DNA from: Eubacteriales bacterium | GTDB lineage: Bacteria; Bacillota; Clostridia; Oscillospirales; Acutalibacteraceae | Assembly: GCA_030533225.1 (NCBI GenBank) | Contig: JAUNJO010000003.1 | Span: 22,125 to 86,124, forward strand | Reading direction: 5' to 3' | DNA: 64,000 nucleotides | Shown: piece by piece, positions 48,279-60,747 of the stretch | How the letters are laid out: each line of letters opens with the position of its first letter | How positions within the stretch are numbered: position 1 is the first letter of the stretch | Translations under genes and position numbers: made by a program | The notes under the pieces: generated by a model | What the model was told of the DNA's origin: nothing | The model's database searches: none | Seen by the model: only the letters and a program-made list of their open reading frames with translations

Positions 48279-50150
48279 ATGAAAAAACGAAAAACTTTTG
48301 CGGCGAAGCTTTTTGCGATGCTTTTGGCACTTTGTGTCACAATGGCGTGTTTGCCTGTTTCCGTTTCTGCAGCGGACGAAAATACCGCAAGCATATCGGT
48401 TACTTTCCGTCAGGGTTCCGAAGAAAACGGCTGGATAGAAGTCAAAAACGGAACGGATTGGGATTTATATGTCGGCCCCGGATATCAAAATGCAGAGGCT
48501 GTAAGGATTCGCTGTGTCACGGATTACCGTGTCGACTGGACGGGAATTTCTCTGAGAGTAAACGGTACTGACATCCTTACCGACGATATCAGAAATCAGC
48601 TCACAGATGAAAACGGTTATGCATTGACTGCAAGAACGGAATATGCTTTGGAAGATGTGGAGTTTCGTCAGGACGACGGCGGCCACAATCCCGGACCGGG
48701 ACCCGAACCGGGTGACGAGCCTGTTCACGGAGGCTATGAGGGAGAATGGAAAACTTCTTCATTTACCATTGCAGGCAAAGCAGATTTCTATATTAACGAC
48801 TCCCGAATGGTAAACGGCAATGACGGTGACAGCTTTGATGATGTATCCTATACCTACGACGGTCAGGGTTATGTTGATTTCTATTTTAACTGCTTTATCG
48901 GTGAACGCATTTATGAATTGAAGGTAAACGGCGTGGACTATTATGACGATCTTCCCAAGCCGGGCACAGAGGAGGGCAGAGAGGCTCTTCTTGATGCTTG
49001 CAAGGGACAGCTCAACGAGTTCAAGATCACCGTTCCCTACAGCGAAAGCGGTTACATTATTGACTCGTCTGTAAAGTGGCTTGACAATGAGGATAAGGAC
49101 TATATGGTTGCGGGCAATTTCCTTTGGACATACACTGATGAAAACCAGGGTGATGACTACATTGACCACGGCAGAATGGAATTGCTCCAAGTAGAGTATA
49201 AGGGCACGGTTTATTCACCGGAGGAATTAAACAATCCGGGAACTGCTATGGACTGGGGACAGGATGAGAACGGCGGCGGTGCAGTGTTGCCGGTTGGCTC
49301 TGTTGTAACAGTTAAACTTATTCCCGACTATGGCTATCAGCTGACAAGTTTCGGTATTAACGGCGGTGATTTCGTCACCGGTGACGAGCAGTCCGTCTTT
49401 ACCTTTGAAATCAAACCCGGCAACGCCCATTTAGGTGCCCATTTCACCCCTGTTGAGGACAAGATGATCAGTTCTTCCGATACGGTAACAGGCGGAAGCA
49501 TTGAACTGGGAAGCGGTATGACCGGCGGCTCGGCACAACTTGAAATCAGCGATGCCGAAAATGAATTGAACGATGAGAAAATCCGGGCGTTCGAGGCAGC
49601 TGCCGACAACTACACCATCACGGATTACCTGAATCTTGACCTGTATAATGTGTATTACAAAGGAAGCACCGATGCGGACGATGTCTGGAAAAATGAGGTT
49701 AACACACTGGAAAACGACGCGACCGTCTCAGTGAGCCTTGCCGATTCGCCGATTTCTGACACAGCAAACATCTCTGATATTGTAATCATCCACAACATTC
49801 ACAACGGAGAGGATTTTGAGACAATTCCGGTGGAGTCCTATGACCCGGAGACCAACACAATCACCTTTAGAACAGACTCCTTCTCCACCTATGCAATTGC
49901 CACAAACGGCTTTGCCTACAAGCTCGGTGATGCAGACCTTGACGGAAAAATCAACATTAAGGATGCAACATTAATCCAAAAGCATGCGGCAAACCTGGAG
50001 ACCTTAGACGAGTACGGAATGTTGGCGGCTGATGTTACCCTTGACAGTAAGGTGAATGTTATCGACGCAACAAATATCCAGAAATTCGTTGCAAATATAC
50101 CCACGCTCTTTGAAATCGGCAAGCAGTGTACCGCAATCTTGAAAATCTGA
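48279..50150 (+). CDS. Secreted dockerin-domain protein
   Basis: A 623-residue exported protein. A signal peptide covers residues 1-31 (KKRK, hydrophobic core, cleavage after VSVSA). The middle is acidic, strand-rich and of unknown fold, with a PGPGPEPGDEP linker near residue 147. The C-terminus (about 549-609) is a type I dockerin: two Ca-binding repeats, GDADLDGKINIKDATLIQKH and ADVTLDSKVNVIDATNIQKF. The first repeat has the full Asp set and the second has Asp-to-Thr/Ser changes. Dockerins bind cohesins on scaffoldins or the cell surface. No catalytic domain is recognised, so this may be an adhesion or structural component. Confidence 0.87.
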   Translation: MKKRKTFAAKLFAMLLALCVTMACLPVSVSAADENTASISVTFRQGSEENGWIEVKNGTDWDLYVGPGYQNAEAVRIRCVTDYRVDWTGISLRVNGTDILTDDIRNQLTDENGYALTARTEYALEDVEFRQDDGGHNPGPGPEPGDEPVHGGYEGEWKTSSFTIAGKADFYINDSRMVNGNDGDSFDDVSYTYDGQGYVDFYFNCFIGERIYELKVNGVDYYDDLPKPGTEEGREALLDACKGQLNEFKITVPYSESGYIIDSSVKWLDNEDKDYMVAGNFLWTYTDENQGDDYIDHGRMELLQVEYKGTVYSPEELNNPGTAMDWGQDENGGGAVLPVGSVVTVKLIPDYGYQLTSFGINGGDFVTGDEQSVFTFEIKPGNAHLGAHFTPVEDKMISSSDTVTGGSIELGSGMTGGSAQLEISDAENELNDEKIRAFEAAADNYTITDYLNLDLYNVYYKGSTDADDVWKNEVNTLENDATVSVSLADSPISDTANISDIVIIHNIHNGEDFETIPVESYDPETNTITFRTDSFSTYAIATNGFAYKLGDADLDGKINIKDATLIQKHAANLETLDEYGMLAADVTLDSKVNVIDATNIQKFVANIPTLFEIGKQCTAILKI

Positions 50151-50158
50151 GGTGGAAT

Positions 50159-50479
50159 TTGGCATCAAGCAAGGAATACTTAGAGTTTATTTTAGGGCAG
50201 CTATCTGAGTTAGAAGAAATTACTTATCGAGCTATGATGGGAGAATTTATTATTTATTATCGTGGCAAGATTGTAGGCGGTATCTATGATGATAGATTGC
50301 TTTTAAAACCGGTAAAATCAGCAATTAGTTATATGCCGACAGCGACCTATGAAGTACCCTATGAGGGAGCAAAAGAGATGTTGTTGGTAGATGAATTTGA
50401 TAATAAGGAGCTTTTAGCGGGTTTGTTTAACGCTGTATATGAGGAGTTACCAACTCCAAAACCCAAAAGGAAGAAATAA
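50159..50479 (+). CDS. TfoX N-terminal domain protein
   Basis: A TTG at 50159 closely follows GAGGTGG and gives 106 residues beginning MASSKEYLEFILGQLSELEE. The segment RAMMGEFIIYYRGKIVGGIYDDRLLLKPV is typical of the TfoX-N (competence regulator-like) domain, and the C-terminus is lysine-rich (PKPKRKK). Such stand-alone domains are widespread in Firmicutes with unknown role. It lies 8 bp after the dockerin gene, possibly read from the same transcript, and is followed by a terminator. Confidence 0.83.
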   Translation: MASSKEYLEFILGQLSELEEITYRAMMGEFIIYYRGKIVGGIYDDRLLLKPVKSAISYMPTATYEVPYEGAKEMLLVDEFDNKELLAGLFNAVYEELPTPKPKRKK

Positions 50480-50517
50480 ACAACTTACTGTTTGTCAAAC
50501 TAAGTCTTAATAAGTAA

Positions 50518-50548
50518 AGACCGCTTACATCGTGTAGGCGGTCTCTTT
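50518..50548 (+). terminator. Terminator after the TfoX-N gene
   Basis: AGACCGCTTACA (50518-50529) pairs with TGTAGGCGGTCT (50533-50544), then CTTTT. Confidence 0.82.
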
Positions 50549-50699
50549 TCGTGTTCGGATATATTTGATTTTGAGCTTTCTTTTTTGATGAAAGCACCTT
50601 GAAGAACATCAGGGGCAATATCGGCGTATCTGCATTGTGCTACCGGACTGTTCTACAAACGCCCGGTGATTGCAACACTGGGCTGTATTCATCTTCGAT

Positions 50700-50866
50700 A
50701 AAAATGGAAAAACACCGGAAACCCTTGATTTTTCTGGGTTTTACGGCGGAGTTTTGGCGTTCCCGAGAGGATTCGAACCAGGGGCGTTCCGCTTAGGAGT
50801 GACCTCGGAATCCCTTTTTGCGTGACTTCCTGTACCTAAAAATCCCGTATTTTCAAGGTTTTTTCG
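50700..50866. repeat. Two-block dispersed repeat with tRNA-like insert
   Basis: Block 1 (50700-50751, with CCGGAAACCC) and block 2 (50837-50866, with AAATCC...TTTTC...GGTTTTTT) recur at 63878-63981. Between them here, on the minus strand, is a tRNA 3'-half-like sequence with GGTTCGAATCC (about 50770-50780) and CTCGGGA. It does not fold as a complete tRNA. The remaining non-coding stretches 50549-50699 and 50867-51040 show nothing further. Confidence 0.5.
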
Positions 50867-51040
50867 CACTTTGAGTGTTAAGCTGTGTTACGGCTAATCC
50901 TTAAATCTATTAAATGCAATTACTTAATAGTATAATCAACAAATATGAAAAATTCAACACAATACAATGAAAAAAACGAAGAGTGACGATATTTATAACA
51001 AATCATTATCTACAACACACAAAAAATTTTCAAAAACATC

Positions 51041-51069
51041 TTGACATCATCGATTTAATGTGATAAAAT
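51041..51069 (+). promoter_or_regulatory. Promoter of the branched-chain amino acid operon
   Basis: TTGACA (51041-51046), 17 bp, TAAAAT (51064-51069). Confidence 0.82.
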
Positions 51070-51084
51070 CTTTCATAAATTGAA

Positions 51085-51371
51085 TATAGTTAAAGGCTGT
51101 GACGGAGAATGGTCACGGAGAAAAACAGCACAGAGAGCTGATGGTTGGTGCAAATCAGCGTGTTATATATCTTTGTCCTCTCACTTCCGAGCCGGGAACC
51201 TGAAGCAGATGTGTGTAGGGAACCCCGTGTATGCTACGTCAGTGCATAGAAGTTGTCGGACTTCGAAGAGGTGGCGGATTGTATATCCGCAATTTGAGTG
51301 GTACCGCGAGTGCTAAAATTAGATTTACACCCGTCTCAAAGCAAACCAAGGCTTTGAGACGTTTTTTTTTG
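51085..51371 (+). promoter_or_regulatory. T-box leader with apparent Leu (CUC) specifier
   Basis: Stem I shows ACAGAGAGCTGATGG and the 3' side, where CTC (51180-51182) followed by A sits just before CTTCCGAGCC at the specifier position. Stem III GCGGAT/ATCCGC precedes the T-box AATTTGAGTGGTACCGCG (51291-51308). The terminator is CGTCTCAAAGC (51332-51342) with GCTTTGAGACG (51351-51361), then nine or more T. Uncharged tRNA-Leu would allow read-through into ilvA-leu-ilv. The codon call is from alignment by eye. Confidence 0.92.
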
Positions 51372-51423
51372 CCTCAAAGTCAAATATCGAAGCATAAACA
51401 TAAATCATGAAAGGCGGAAAGAA

Positions 51424-52614
51424 ATGTTAACCCTCGACAAGGTATTCAATGCACAGACGGTGCTGAAAAGCATCATTCGTGAAACTAATGTTGTAAGGGC
51501 ATACGGTATTGCTCCCGATTGCGAACTATACCTAAAACCCGAAAATCTACAAATTACAGGTTCTTTTAAGGTTAGAGGTTCGGCTTATAAAATTGCAATG
51601 CTCTCTGATGATGAGAAGAAAAAAGGCGTTATCGCTTGTTCTGCAGGAAATCACGCACAGGGTGTGGCACTTGCGGCAACAAAGAACGGAATTAAATCCT
51701 TGATATGCCTGCCCGACACCGCACCTATTTCCAAGGTTGAAGCCACAAAAGGCTTCGGTGCCGAGGTTTGCCTGGTTGAAGGCTGTTACGATGACGCCTA
51801 TAAGAAAGCGTTGGAACTTCGTGACAGCGAAGGATATACCTTCGTCCATCCTTTTGACGACGAAAATGTTATTGCCGGACAAGGCACGATTGCCCTTGAA
51901 ATCCTGAATGACCTTGACAACATCGACGCCATTGTAGTACCTGTCGGCGGCGGAGGACTTATTTCCGGTATTGCCTATACCGCAAAACAAATCAGACCCT
52001 CCGTAAAAGTGTACGGAGTTCAGGTCGCAGGTGCGCCGAGTATGTATAACTCGGTGAGGGACGGCGAGATAAAATGCCTATCTTCTGTCTCCACAATTGC
52101 CGACGGCATTGCGGTAAAGCAGCCGGGAGAAAATACCTTCCGTTGCGTCAGTGAGTATGTGGACGATATTGCTCTTGTCACCGATGACGAGGTCGCAAGC
52201 GCAATACTTGCTCTTATTGAAAAGCAAAAGATGATAGCCGAAGGAGCAGGCGCAACCGCTGTTGCCGCCGTAATGTCAGGCAAATTTGATTTGAAAGGCA
52301 AACGGGTGGTAGCCGTTGTTTCCGGCGGCAATATTGATGTCACAAGCCTGTCCCGTGTCATTGACCGAGGACTGCTTAATTCGGGCCGTTCCACCAGTCT
52401 GTTAATCGAGCTTATCGACAAGCCCGGGCAGCTCAAGGAGATCTCCTCTATCATCGCCGATTGCGGCGGAAATGTAACCGGTGTTCACTACGAAAAGGGC
52501 AACACCGAGAGCGTAAACGGCTGTTTCCTCCGTATTGAAATGGAAACGAGAGATTTTGAACATGTAAACCTTATCACAAGAACTTTGCGTGATGAAGGCT
52601 TCAAGTTAGTGTGA
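51424..52614 (+). CDS. ilvA: Threonine ammonia-lyase
   Basis: A 396-residue PLP enzyme. The Schiff-base Lys is in ITGSFKVRGSAYK, the PLP phosphate loop is VPVGGGGLISG, and CSAGNHAQGVA is also conserved. The C-terminal ~75 residues form a single ACT domain (LIELIDKPGQLKEISSIIAD). It deaminates Thr to 2-oxobutyrate, the Ile precursor. The short ACT-type form differs from the long Escherichia IlvA. It is first in the T-box-controlled operon and is followed by ridA, which deals with its reactive enamine product. Confidence 0.94.
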   Translation: MLTLDKVFNAQTVLKSIIRETNVVRAYGIAPDCELYLKPENLQITGSFKVRGSAYKIAMLSDDEKKKGVIACSAGNHAQGVALAATKNGIKSLICLPDTAPISKVEATKGFGAEVCLVEGCYDDAYKKALELRDSEGYTFVHPFDDENVIAGQGTIALEILNDLDNIDAIVVPVGGGGLISGIAYTAKQIRPSVKVYGVQVAGAPSMYNSVRDGEIKCLSSVSTIADGIAVKQPGENTFRCVSEYVDDIALVTDDEVASAILALIEKQKMIAEGAGATAVAAVMSGKFDLKGKRVVAVVSGGNIDVTSLSRVIDRGLLNSGRSTSLLIELIDKPGQLKEISSIIADCGGNVTGVHYEKGNTESVNGCFLRIEMETRDFEHVNLITRTLRDEGFKLV

Positions 52615-52635
52615 TTTTCGAAAGGGGTTATAATT

Positions 52636-53013
52636 ATGAGCAGAAAAATACATACGAATAACGCTCCGGCGGCAATCGGCCCTTACTCACAGGCTGTGGT
52701 TGTGGGTAATCTCATTTTTACCTCCGGACAAATTCCTCTTAATCCCGAAACCGGAGTTTTGGAGGGTGAAAACATTACCGAGCAGACTCACAGAGTGTGC
52801 AAGAATCTTGAAGCAGTGCTGACGGCTGCAGGGGGAAAACTGACGAGTACCGTAAAAACCGTATGTTTTCTGGCAAATATGGAGGATTTTGCTGCGTTTA
52901 ACGAAGTGTATGCGCAGTATTTTACCGAGAAACCTGCAAGAAGCTGCGTAGCGGTAAAAGAGCTTCCCAAAGGTGCGTTGGTAGAAGTGGAAGCGGTGGC
53001 GGAAAAGGAGTAA
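52636..53013 (+). CDS. ridA: 2-iminobutanoate/2-iminopropanoate deaminase
   Basis: A 125-residue RidA/YjgF protein: NAPAAIGPYSQAVVVGNLIFTSGQIPL at the N-terminus, VFTTA-like central strand and the catalytic Arg in KPARSCVAVKELPKGALVEVEAVA. It hydrolyses enamine/imine intermediates from threonine and serine dehydratases, preventing PLP enzyme damage. Its position 21 bp after ilvA fits that role precisely. Confidence 0.95.
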   Translation: MSRKIHTNNAPAAIGPYSQAVVVGNLIFTSGQIPLNPETGVLEGENITEQTHRVCKNLEAVLTAAGGKLTSTVKTVCFLANMEDFAAFNEVYAQYFTEKPARSCVAVKELPKGALVEVEAVAEKE

Positions 53014-53018
53014 GTGTT

Positions 53019-54692
53019 ATGATGGATTCAAGCAAGTACCGAGTGGGATATTTCCCTGTAGAGAAAAAGTATAACAAATGGGTAGAAAAAGACCATGTGG
53101 AGAAGCCTCCTGTATGGTGCAGTGTGGATATGCGCGACGGCAACCAAAGCCTTGTTATTCCTATGAGTTTGGAAGAAAAGCTCGAATATTTCAAGGTTCT
53201 GCTGGAGGTCGGTTTTAAGGAAATCGAGGTTGGCTTTCCTGCTGCAAGCGAAACCGAATATGAGTTTCTGCGTACCCTTATTGATAACAATATGATTCCC
53301 GACGATGTTACGGTACAGGTTCTCACCCAGTGCCGTGAGCATATAATCCGAAAAACCTTCGATGCCTGTAAAGGCGCTCCCAGTGCCATTATTCATTTTT
53401 ATAATTCCGTAAGCGTGGCCCAGCGTGAACAGGTTTTCAAAAAGAGCAAAGAAGAAATCAAAAAGATTGCGGTTGACGGCGCAAAGCTGGTTAAGAAGCT
53501 GGCAAGCGAATATGAGGGCAATTTCCGTTTTGAGTACTCTCCCGAGTCTTTTACGGGCACCGAACCTGAATACGCTTTAGAGGTTTGCAATGCAGTGCTT
53601 GATGTATTGGAGCCGAGCGCTGATAACAATGTGATTATCAACCTCCCCGTAACGGTGGAGATGAGTTTGCCGCATGTGTATGCCTCTCAGGTGGAGTACA
53701 TGAGCGAAAACCTCAAGTACCGGGAGTTTGTAACATTATCGTTGCATCCTCATAACGACAGGGGAACGGGCGTCGCCGATACGGAACTTGCGTTGCTTGC
53801 GGGTGCTGACCGTGTGGAAGGTACATTGTTTGGCAACGGCGAGCGTACCGGCAATGTGGATATTATCACCCTTGCAATGAATATGTACTCTCACGGTGTG
53901 GACCCGAAGCTTGACCTTTCCGATATGAACTATTTGGTCGAAAAGTACGAAAGTTGCACCCGTATGCATGTGTATGAGAGGGCGCCCTACGCAGGCGCAC
54001 TTGTGTTCGCCGCCTTTTCCGGTTCTCACCAGGATGCTATTGCCAAGGGTATGAAATACAGACAAAAGAACAGACTCCACGAATGGAGTGTGCCATATAT
54101 TCCCATTGACCCAAAGGATATCGGCAGGACATACGATGCAGATGTAATCCGTGTGAATTCCCAATCGGGAAAAGGCGGTATCGGATATCTGCTTGAAAGG
54201 ACCTTCGGATACAATCTGCCTGCACAAATGCGTGAGAATTTCAGCTATTTGTGCAAAAGTATCTCAGACCGTGAGCACAAGGAACTCAAGCCGGATGATG
54301 TTCTTGAGATTTTTACCGCTAATTACCTGAATCTCGATTGCGGTATTTCTATTACCGGATTTGATTTTGTGCGTGAGAATAACACAGTAAAGATTGAAAT
54401 TACTTTTATGAGAGACGGCGTAGAGACCGAGCTTGAAGCAGAGGGCAACGGAACCCTCAGCGCTGTAAATAATGCTCTTTGCGAGTTCACCGGTGAAGAA
54501 TACACCCTGCAGGTGTTCACCCAACACAGTATGCAGGGGGACGGCTCTCATAGCGTTGCCGCCTCGTACATCGGTCTCGAACGGGCTGACGGCAAAATGT
54601 ATTGGGGTGCCGGTACCGATAAGGATGTGATTACCGCAAGCGTAAAAGCGCTTCTCAGTGCATTCAGCAATATGACCAAGGGAGGTAACTGA
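53019..54692 (+). CDS. leuA: 2-isopropylmalate synthase, long type
   Basis: A 557-residue enzyme. The catalytic DRE-TIM barrel has [28 protein letters not shown] and the metal-binding [10 protein letters not shown]. The C-terminal ~150 residues form the LeuA regulatory domain for Leu feedback. The length and N-terminal [17 protein letters not shown] are typical of the yeast/actinobacterial-like LeuA2 subgroup. It condenses acetyl-CoA with 2-oxoisovalerate. Tandem ATG codons occur at 53019 and 53022. It lies 5 bp after ridA. Confidence 0.94.
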   Translation: MMDSSKYRVGYFPVEKKYNKWVEKDHVEKPPVWCSVDMRDGNQSLVIPMSLEEKLEYFKVLLEVGFKEIEVGFPAASETEYEFLRTLIDNNMIPDDVTVQVLTQCREHIIRKTFDACKGAPSAIIHFYNSVSVAQREQVFKKSKEEIKKIAVDGAKLVKKLASEYEGNFRFEYSPESFTGTEPEYALEVCNAVLDVLEPSADNNVIINLPVTVEMSLPHVYASQVEYMSENLKYREFVTLSLHPHNDRGTGVADTELALLAGADRVEGTLFGNGERTGNVDIITLAMNMYSHGVDPKLDLSDMNYLVEKYESCTRMHVYERAPYAGALVFAAFSGSHQDAIAKGMKYRQKNRLHEWSVPYIPIDPKDIGRTYDADVIRVNSQSGKGGIGYLLERTFGYNLPAQMRENFSYLCKSISDREHKELKPDDVLEIFTANYLNLDCGISITGFDFVRENNTVKIEITFMRDGVETELEAEGNGTLSAVNNALCEFTGEEYTLQVFTQHSMQGDGSHSVAASYIGLERADGKMYWGAGTDKDVITASVKALLSAFSNMTKGGN

Positions 54693-54693
54693 A

Positions 54694-55953
54694 ATGGGAA
54701 TGACCATGACTCAAAAAATCCTTGCCGCCCACGCAGGCTTGGATACGGTAGTTGCCGGACAGCTTATCAGCGCAAAGCTGGACATTGTTCTCGGCAACGA
54801 TATTACGACACCCGTTGCGGTGAATGAATTTAAGAAGGGCGGCTTTGAATCCGTATTTGACAAAGACAGAGTGGCGATTGTTCTTGACCACTTTGTGCCC
54901 AACAAGGATATTAAGGCGGCAGAACAGTCCAAAACCTGCCGTGAATTTGCCTGTGCTCATTGTGTAAGCCACTTTTACGATGTTGGAAAAATGGGCATTG
55001 AACATGCTTTGCTTCCCGAACAGGGTGTTGTTACCGCAGGTGACTGCATCATAGGTGCAGACAGCCACACCTGTACCTACGGTGCGCTCGGTGCGTTCTC
55101 CACAGGTGTTGGATCTACCGATATGGCGGCAGGTATGGCAACCGGAACCGCGTGGTTCAAGGTGCCTTCAGCAATCAAATTCAATTTAAGCGGAAAACTT
55201 CCCTCGAACTGCAGCGGTAAGGATATTATTCTCACTATTATCGGTATGATCGGTGTTGACGGTGCTCTTTACAAAAGTATGGAATTTGTCGGAGACGGTG
55301 CTCACGGTCTTTCGATGGACGACCGCCTTTGCATTTGTAATATGGCAATCGAAGCAGGGGCTAAAAACGGTATTTTCCCTGTGGATGATGTTACTATGGA
55401 ATATCTAAGCGGCAGAAGCGAAAGACCTCCTGTGATTTATGAAGCCGATGACGATGCGGAGTATGAAAAGGTCATTGATATAGACCTGAGCAGCATTGTT
55501 CCAACCGTTGCCTGTCCTCATCTTCCCGAAAATACTCATCCCGCAAGTGAATTGCACGAAATTAAAATAGACCAAGTCGTAATCGGTTCCTGCACCAACG
55601 GCAGAATGGAGGATATGGAGACTGCATACAGAATCCTCAACGGCAAAAAGGTTGCCGACGGTATTCGGGTAATCATTATTCCGGGTACTATGCAGATATA
55701 CCGTGAATGTGTGGAACGCGGGTATGTAACCGCCTTTGTGGATGCAGGAGCGATTGTTTCAACCCCGACCTGCGGTCCTTGCCTCGGCGGATATATGGGT
55801 ATCCTTGCCGCAGGCGAAAAATGTGTTGCGACAACCAACCGTAACTTCGTCGGCCGAATGGGACATGTGGACAGCGAAGTGTATCTTGCATCACCGCATA
55901 CCGCCGCCGCCAGTGCACTGACAGGTTATATCACCGAATACAAGGAGGCGTAA
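54694..55953 (+). CDS. leuC: 3-isopropylmalate dehydratase, large subunit
   Basis: A 419-residue aconitase-family subunit of the shorter LeuC2/homoaconitase-like type. Fe-S ligands are in [14 protein letters not shown] and [26 protein letters not shown] holds active-site residues. It forms a heterodimer with LeuD and isomerises 2- to 3-isopropylmalate via a [4Fe-4S] cluster. The start lies 1 bp after the leuA stop. Confidence 0.95.
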   Translation: MGMTMTQKILAAHAGLDTVVAGQLISAKLDIVLGNDITTPVAVNEFKKGGFESVFDKDRVAIVLDHFVPNKDIKAAEQSKTCREFACAHCVSHFYDVGKMGIEHALLPEQGVVTAGDCIIGADSHTCTYGALGAFSTGVGSTDMAAGMATGTAWFKVPSAIKFNLSGKLPSNCSGKDIILTIIGMIGVDGALYKSMEFVGDGAHGLSMDDRLCICNMAIEAGAKNGIFPVDDVTMEYLSGRSERPPVIYEADDDAEYEKVIDIDLSSIVPTVACPHLPENTHPASELHEIKIDQVVIGSCTNGRMEDMETAYRILNGKKVADGIRVIIIPGTMQIYRECVERGYVTAFVDAGAIVSTPTCGPCLGGYMGILAAGEKCVATTNRNFVGRMGHVDSEVYLASPHTAAASALTGYITEYKEA

Positions 55954-55956
55954 GAG

Positions 55957-56454
55957 ATGAACACACAAGGAAAAGTTTTCAAATATCCCGATAATGTAGA
56001 CACTGATGTTATCATTCCCGCCCGTTACCTGAACACACCGGACGCAAAAGAACTCAGCCTGCACTGCATGGAGGATATCGACACAGAGTTTGTTAAAAAT
56101 GTTAGGGTCGGTGATGTAATGGTTGCCGGATGGAACTTCGGATGCGGCTCTTCCCGTGAACACGCTCCCCTTGTTATTAAAACCTGCGGTACCGGTTGCG
56201 TTATTGCCAAGAGTTTTGCAAGAATTTTCTACCGCAACGCTATCAATATCGGTCTTCCCATTTTGGAATGTGAAGAAGCGGCGGAAGAAATAAATGCTAA
56301 GGATGAAGTAAAAGTGGATTTCGACACCGGTATCATCACGGATGTGACAACAGGCAAAACCTATCAGGCACAGCCTTTTCCTCCGTTTATTCAGAATATT
56401 ATAAAATGCGGCGGACTCTTAAAGTCCTTGAAAGAAGGCGAAAACAATGGTTAA
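55957..56454 (+). CDS. leuD: 3-isopropylmalate dehydratase, small subunit
   Basis: A 165-residue swivel subunit matching the short LeuD2 type: [34 protein letters not shown] and [18 protein letters not shown] are conserved active-site loops. It partners LeuC. It overlaps leuB by 8 bp. Confidence 0.96.
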   Translation: MNTQGKVFKYPDNVDTDVIIPARYLNTPDAKELSLHCMEDIDTEFVKNVRVGDVMVAGWNFGCGSSREHAPLVIKTCGTGCVIAKSFARIFYRNAINIGLPILECEEAAEEINAKDEVKVDFDTGIITDVTTGKTYQAQPFPPFIQNIIKCGGLLKSLKEGENNG

Positions 56455-57514
56455 GAACATAGCGGTTATCCGTGGCGATGGCATCGGTCCCGAAATAGTA
56501 AACGAGGCACTCAAAGTTCTCGATAAGGTAGCCGAGCTGTACGGACATACTTTCAATTACACAGATGTGGATATGGGTGGATGCGCTATCGATAAACACG
56601 GCGATCCTTTGCCGGAAAGCGAACTTAATAAATGCGTAAAATCCGACAGCGTTTTACTCGGTGCGGTTGGCGGAAACAAATGGAATGATGTTCCCGGTAA
56701 TATGCGTCCCGAAAAGGGACTGCTGAGACTGCGAGCAGGTATGGGCGTTTACTCTAACAACCGTCCCGCAAAAATCTGGCCGCAGCTCGCAGATGCTTCT
56801 CCCCTGAAGAAATCCATAGTAGACGAAGGTATTGATTTTATCATCGTTCGTGAGCTTATCGGCGGTATTTACTTTGGTGAACACAAGACAGTCGATGATA
56901 CTGCAATTGATGTGCTGACATATAGCGAAGCGGAAATAGAGCGTATCGGAAGAATCGGTTTTGAAACTGCCAGAAAGCGAAACAAAAAACTCTGCTCGGT
57001 AGAAAAAAGTAATGTGCTGGATTCCAGCCGCCTTTGGAGAAAGGTTATGCATCTTCTTGCAAAGGAATATCCCGATGTTGAACTTTCAGATATGCTCGTT
57101 GACAACTGTGCAATGCAGATCGTAAAGAATCCTGCGCAGTTTGATGTTATTGTTACCGAGAATATGTTTGGCGATATTTTGTCGGATGAAGCATCAATGA
57201 TTACCGGCTCTATCGGTATGATTCCTTCCTCCAGTTTAGGTGCAACCACCTGCGGGCTTTACGAGCCCATTCACGGCTCTGCTCCCGATATTGCGGGAAA
57301 GGATGTTGCAAATCCTGTGGGAACAATTCTTTCAGCCGCTATGATGCTGCGATACAGTTTCGATATGAATGAAGAAGCGGATGCAATTGAAAACGCCGTT
57401 TCAGGCTATCTTGATGCAGGCTACCGTACAGCTGACATAATGAGCGAGGGCATGACTCTTGTAGGCTGTAAACAGTGCGGTGACCTGATAATAAATCACA
57501 TTAAGAAGGAGTGA
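56447..57514 (+). CDS. leuB: 3-isopropylmalate dehydrogenase
   Basis: A 355-residue beta-decarboxylating dehydrogenase: [70 protein letters not shown] and [15 protein letters not shown] are family signatures. It oxidises and decarboxylates 3-isopropylmalate with NAD to 2-oxoisocaproate. AGGCGAAAAC precedes the ATG within leuD. Confidence 0.96.
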   Translation: MVKNIAVIRGDGIGPEIVNEALKVLDKVAELYGHTFNYTDVDMGGCAIDKHGDPLPESELNKCVKSDSVLLGAVGGNKWNDVPGNMRPEKGLLRLRAGMGVYSNNRPAKIWPQLADASPLKKSIVDEGIDFIIVRELIGGIYFGEHKTVDDTAIDVLTYSEAEIERIGRIGFETARKRNKKLCSVEKSNVLDSSRLWRKVMHLLAKEYPDVELSDMLVDNCAMQIVKNPAQFDVIVTENMFGDILSDEASMITGSIGMIPSSSLGATTCGLYEPIHGSAPDIAGKDVANPVGTILSAAMMLRYSFDMNEEADAIENAVSGYLDAGYRTADIMSEGMTLVGCKQCGDLIINHIKKE

Positions 57515-57518
57515 TAAA

Positions 57519-59188
57519 ATGCTTCTCTCAGGCGCAGATATTATTGTAAAAACCCTGATAGAGCAGGGAGCCGATACGGTTTTCGGATATCCCGGAGGTC
57601 AGATATTAAATGTATATGACAGCCTTTACAAATACCGGGATGAAATTACCCATGTTTTAACGGCACATGAACAGGGTGCGGCGCACGCAGCCGACGGTTA
57701 CGCCCGTGCAACCGGAAAAGTAGGCGTTGTCATTTCCACCTCCGGCCCCGGCGCGACGAATCTTGTTACCGGTATAGCAACCGCATATCTGGATTCCGTA
57801 CCCATGGTAGCAATTTGCGGCAATGTTCCGTCAATGCAAATCGGCACAGACAGTTTCCAGGAAATTGATATTACGGGTATCACACTACCCATTACAAAGC
57901 ACAATTACTTCATAAGCCATGTTTCCGACCTGGCCGATACTATCCGTGAAGCCTTCAGATTGGCAAAGTCCGGAAGACCGGGACCTATCCTCGTGGATGT
58001 GCCCAAGGATGTTCAGATTGCAAAATACGAGTATGAACCCAAGGCTCCCGTAGAAAAGGCTGAGTCTTATCCTGCAAAGGATGTGCGTATAGAGGAGGCT
58101 GCCGAAATTATCAACTCGGCAAAGTGTCCCTTTGTGTATTTCGGAGGCGGCATAATTACGGCTAACGCAGAGGAGGAGGTTCTCGCACTTGCCGAAAAGA
58201 TTGATGCCCCCGTGGGCTGTTCGCTGATGGGACTTTCTGCAGTTCCTACGGATCATCCGAGATTTTTAGGTATGCAGGGTATGCACGGTCATTATGCCTC
58301 CTCCATGTCTATGCATAATGCAGATGTGATTATTTCCCTCGGTGTTCGCTTCAATGACCGAGTTACCGGAAACCGCACAAAATTTGCGGTCGGTGCCAAG
58401 ATAGTTCACATAGATGTGGACGGCTCGGAGCTTAACAAAACCGTCAATTCCGTATGCGGACTTCGCGGAGATGTTAAACTCACCCTGCAAAAACTCATTC
58501 CTCTGCTCAAAGAGAGCAAAAAAGACGAGTGGATGGCAAAGGTTGATGCCTTCCGCAAGGAGGAAGAAAGCTATCTCGATAACCGTGACGGACTTACTCC
58601 TCGACGGGCAATTCTAACCGTAAACGCCCATTTGGGCGAAAATACAGCTGTATGTACCGATGTTGGACAGCATCAGATGTGGTCGGCACAAAGCCTGAAC
58701 TTCAAAACACCCCGCCGTTTTCTTTCAAGCGGAGGTCTGGGTACTATGGGCTTCGGTTTAGGTGCGGCTATAGGGGCGGCATTCGGAACCGGTGAACGAA
58801 GCGTTCTGATTACCGGCGACGGAAGCTTCGGTATGAATCTTAACGAGCTTGCAACAGCGGTCAGCTATAATGTTCCCGTTGTTGTGCTGATTATGAACAA
58901 CAGCGTTTTAGGAATGGTTCGCCAATGGCAAACCCTGTTTTATGATAAGCACTATTCCAACACGGTGCTGAATCGCAAAACCGATTTTACTGCCTTTGCA
59001 AAAGCTTTCGGCGCAGAGGGCGAATCGGTATCCACTCCCGAGGAATTGGATTCGGCACTCAAGCGGGCATTCGGCACCGACGGCCCTTACATAATCGACT
59101 GCAGGATTGACAAGGACGAGTTTGTTCTTCCCATGCTTCCGCCGGGCGGATGTATGGAAGATATCATCACAAAGCTGGAGGTGAACTG

Positions 59189-59189
<1 letters not shown>
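57519..59189 (+). CDS. ilvB: Acetolactate synthase, large subunit
   Basis: A 556-residue ThDP enzyme. The N-terminal GADTVFGYPGGQILNVYDSL and EQGAAHAADGYARATG hold the activating Glu, the FAD-type middle domain follows, and the ThDP motif is GDGSFGMNLNELATAVSYNVPVVVLIMNN. It makes 2-acetolactate or 2-aceto-2-hydroxybutyrate, the first shared step of Val/Leu/Ile synthesis. ilvN starts at its stop codon. Confidence 0.95.
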
Positions 59190-60735
<1,546 letters not shown>

Positions 60736-60747
60736 GGAGGCATAAAA

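Noticed and set aside
50599-50796. Open frame ending SREDSNQGRSA
   Set aside because: The ending is the translation of a tRNA-like fragment; no ribosome site or domain.
50753-50812. Complete tRNA gene on the minus strand
   Set aside because: GGTTCGAATCC and CTCGGGA resemble a tRNA 3' half, but the T stem mismatches and no matching 5' half or anticodon arm can be folded.
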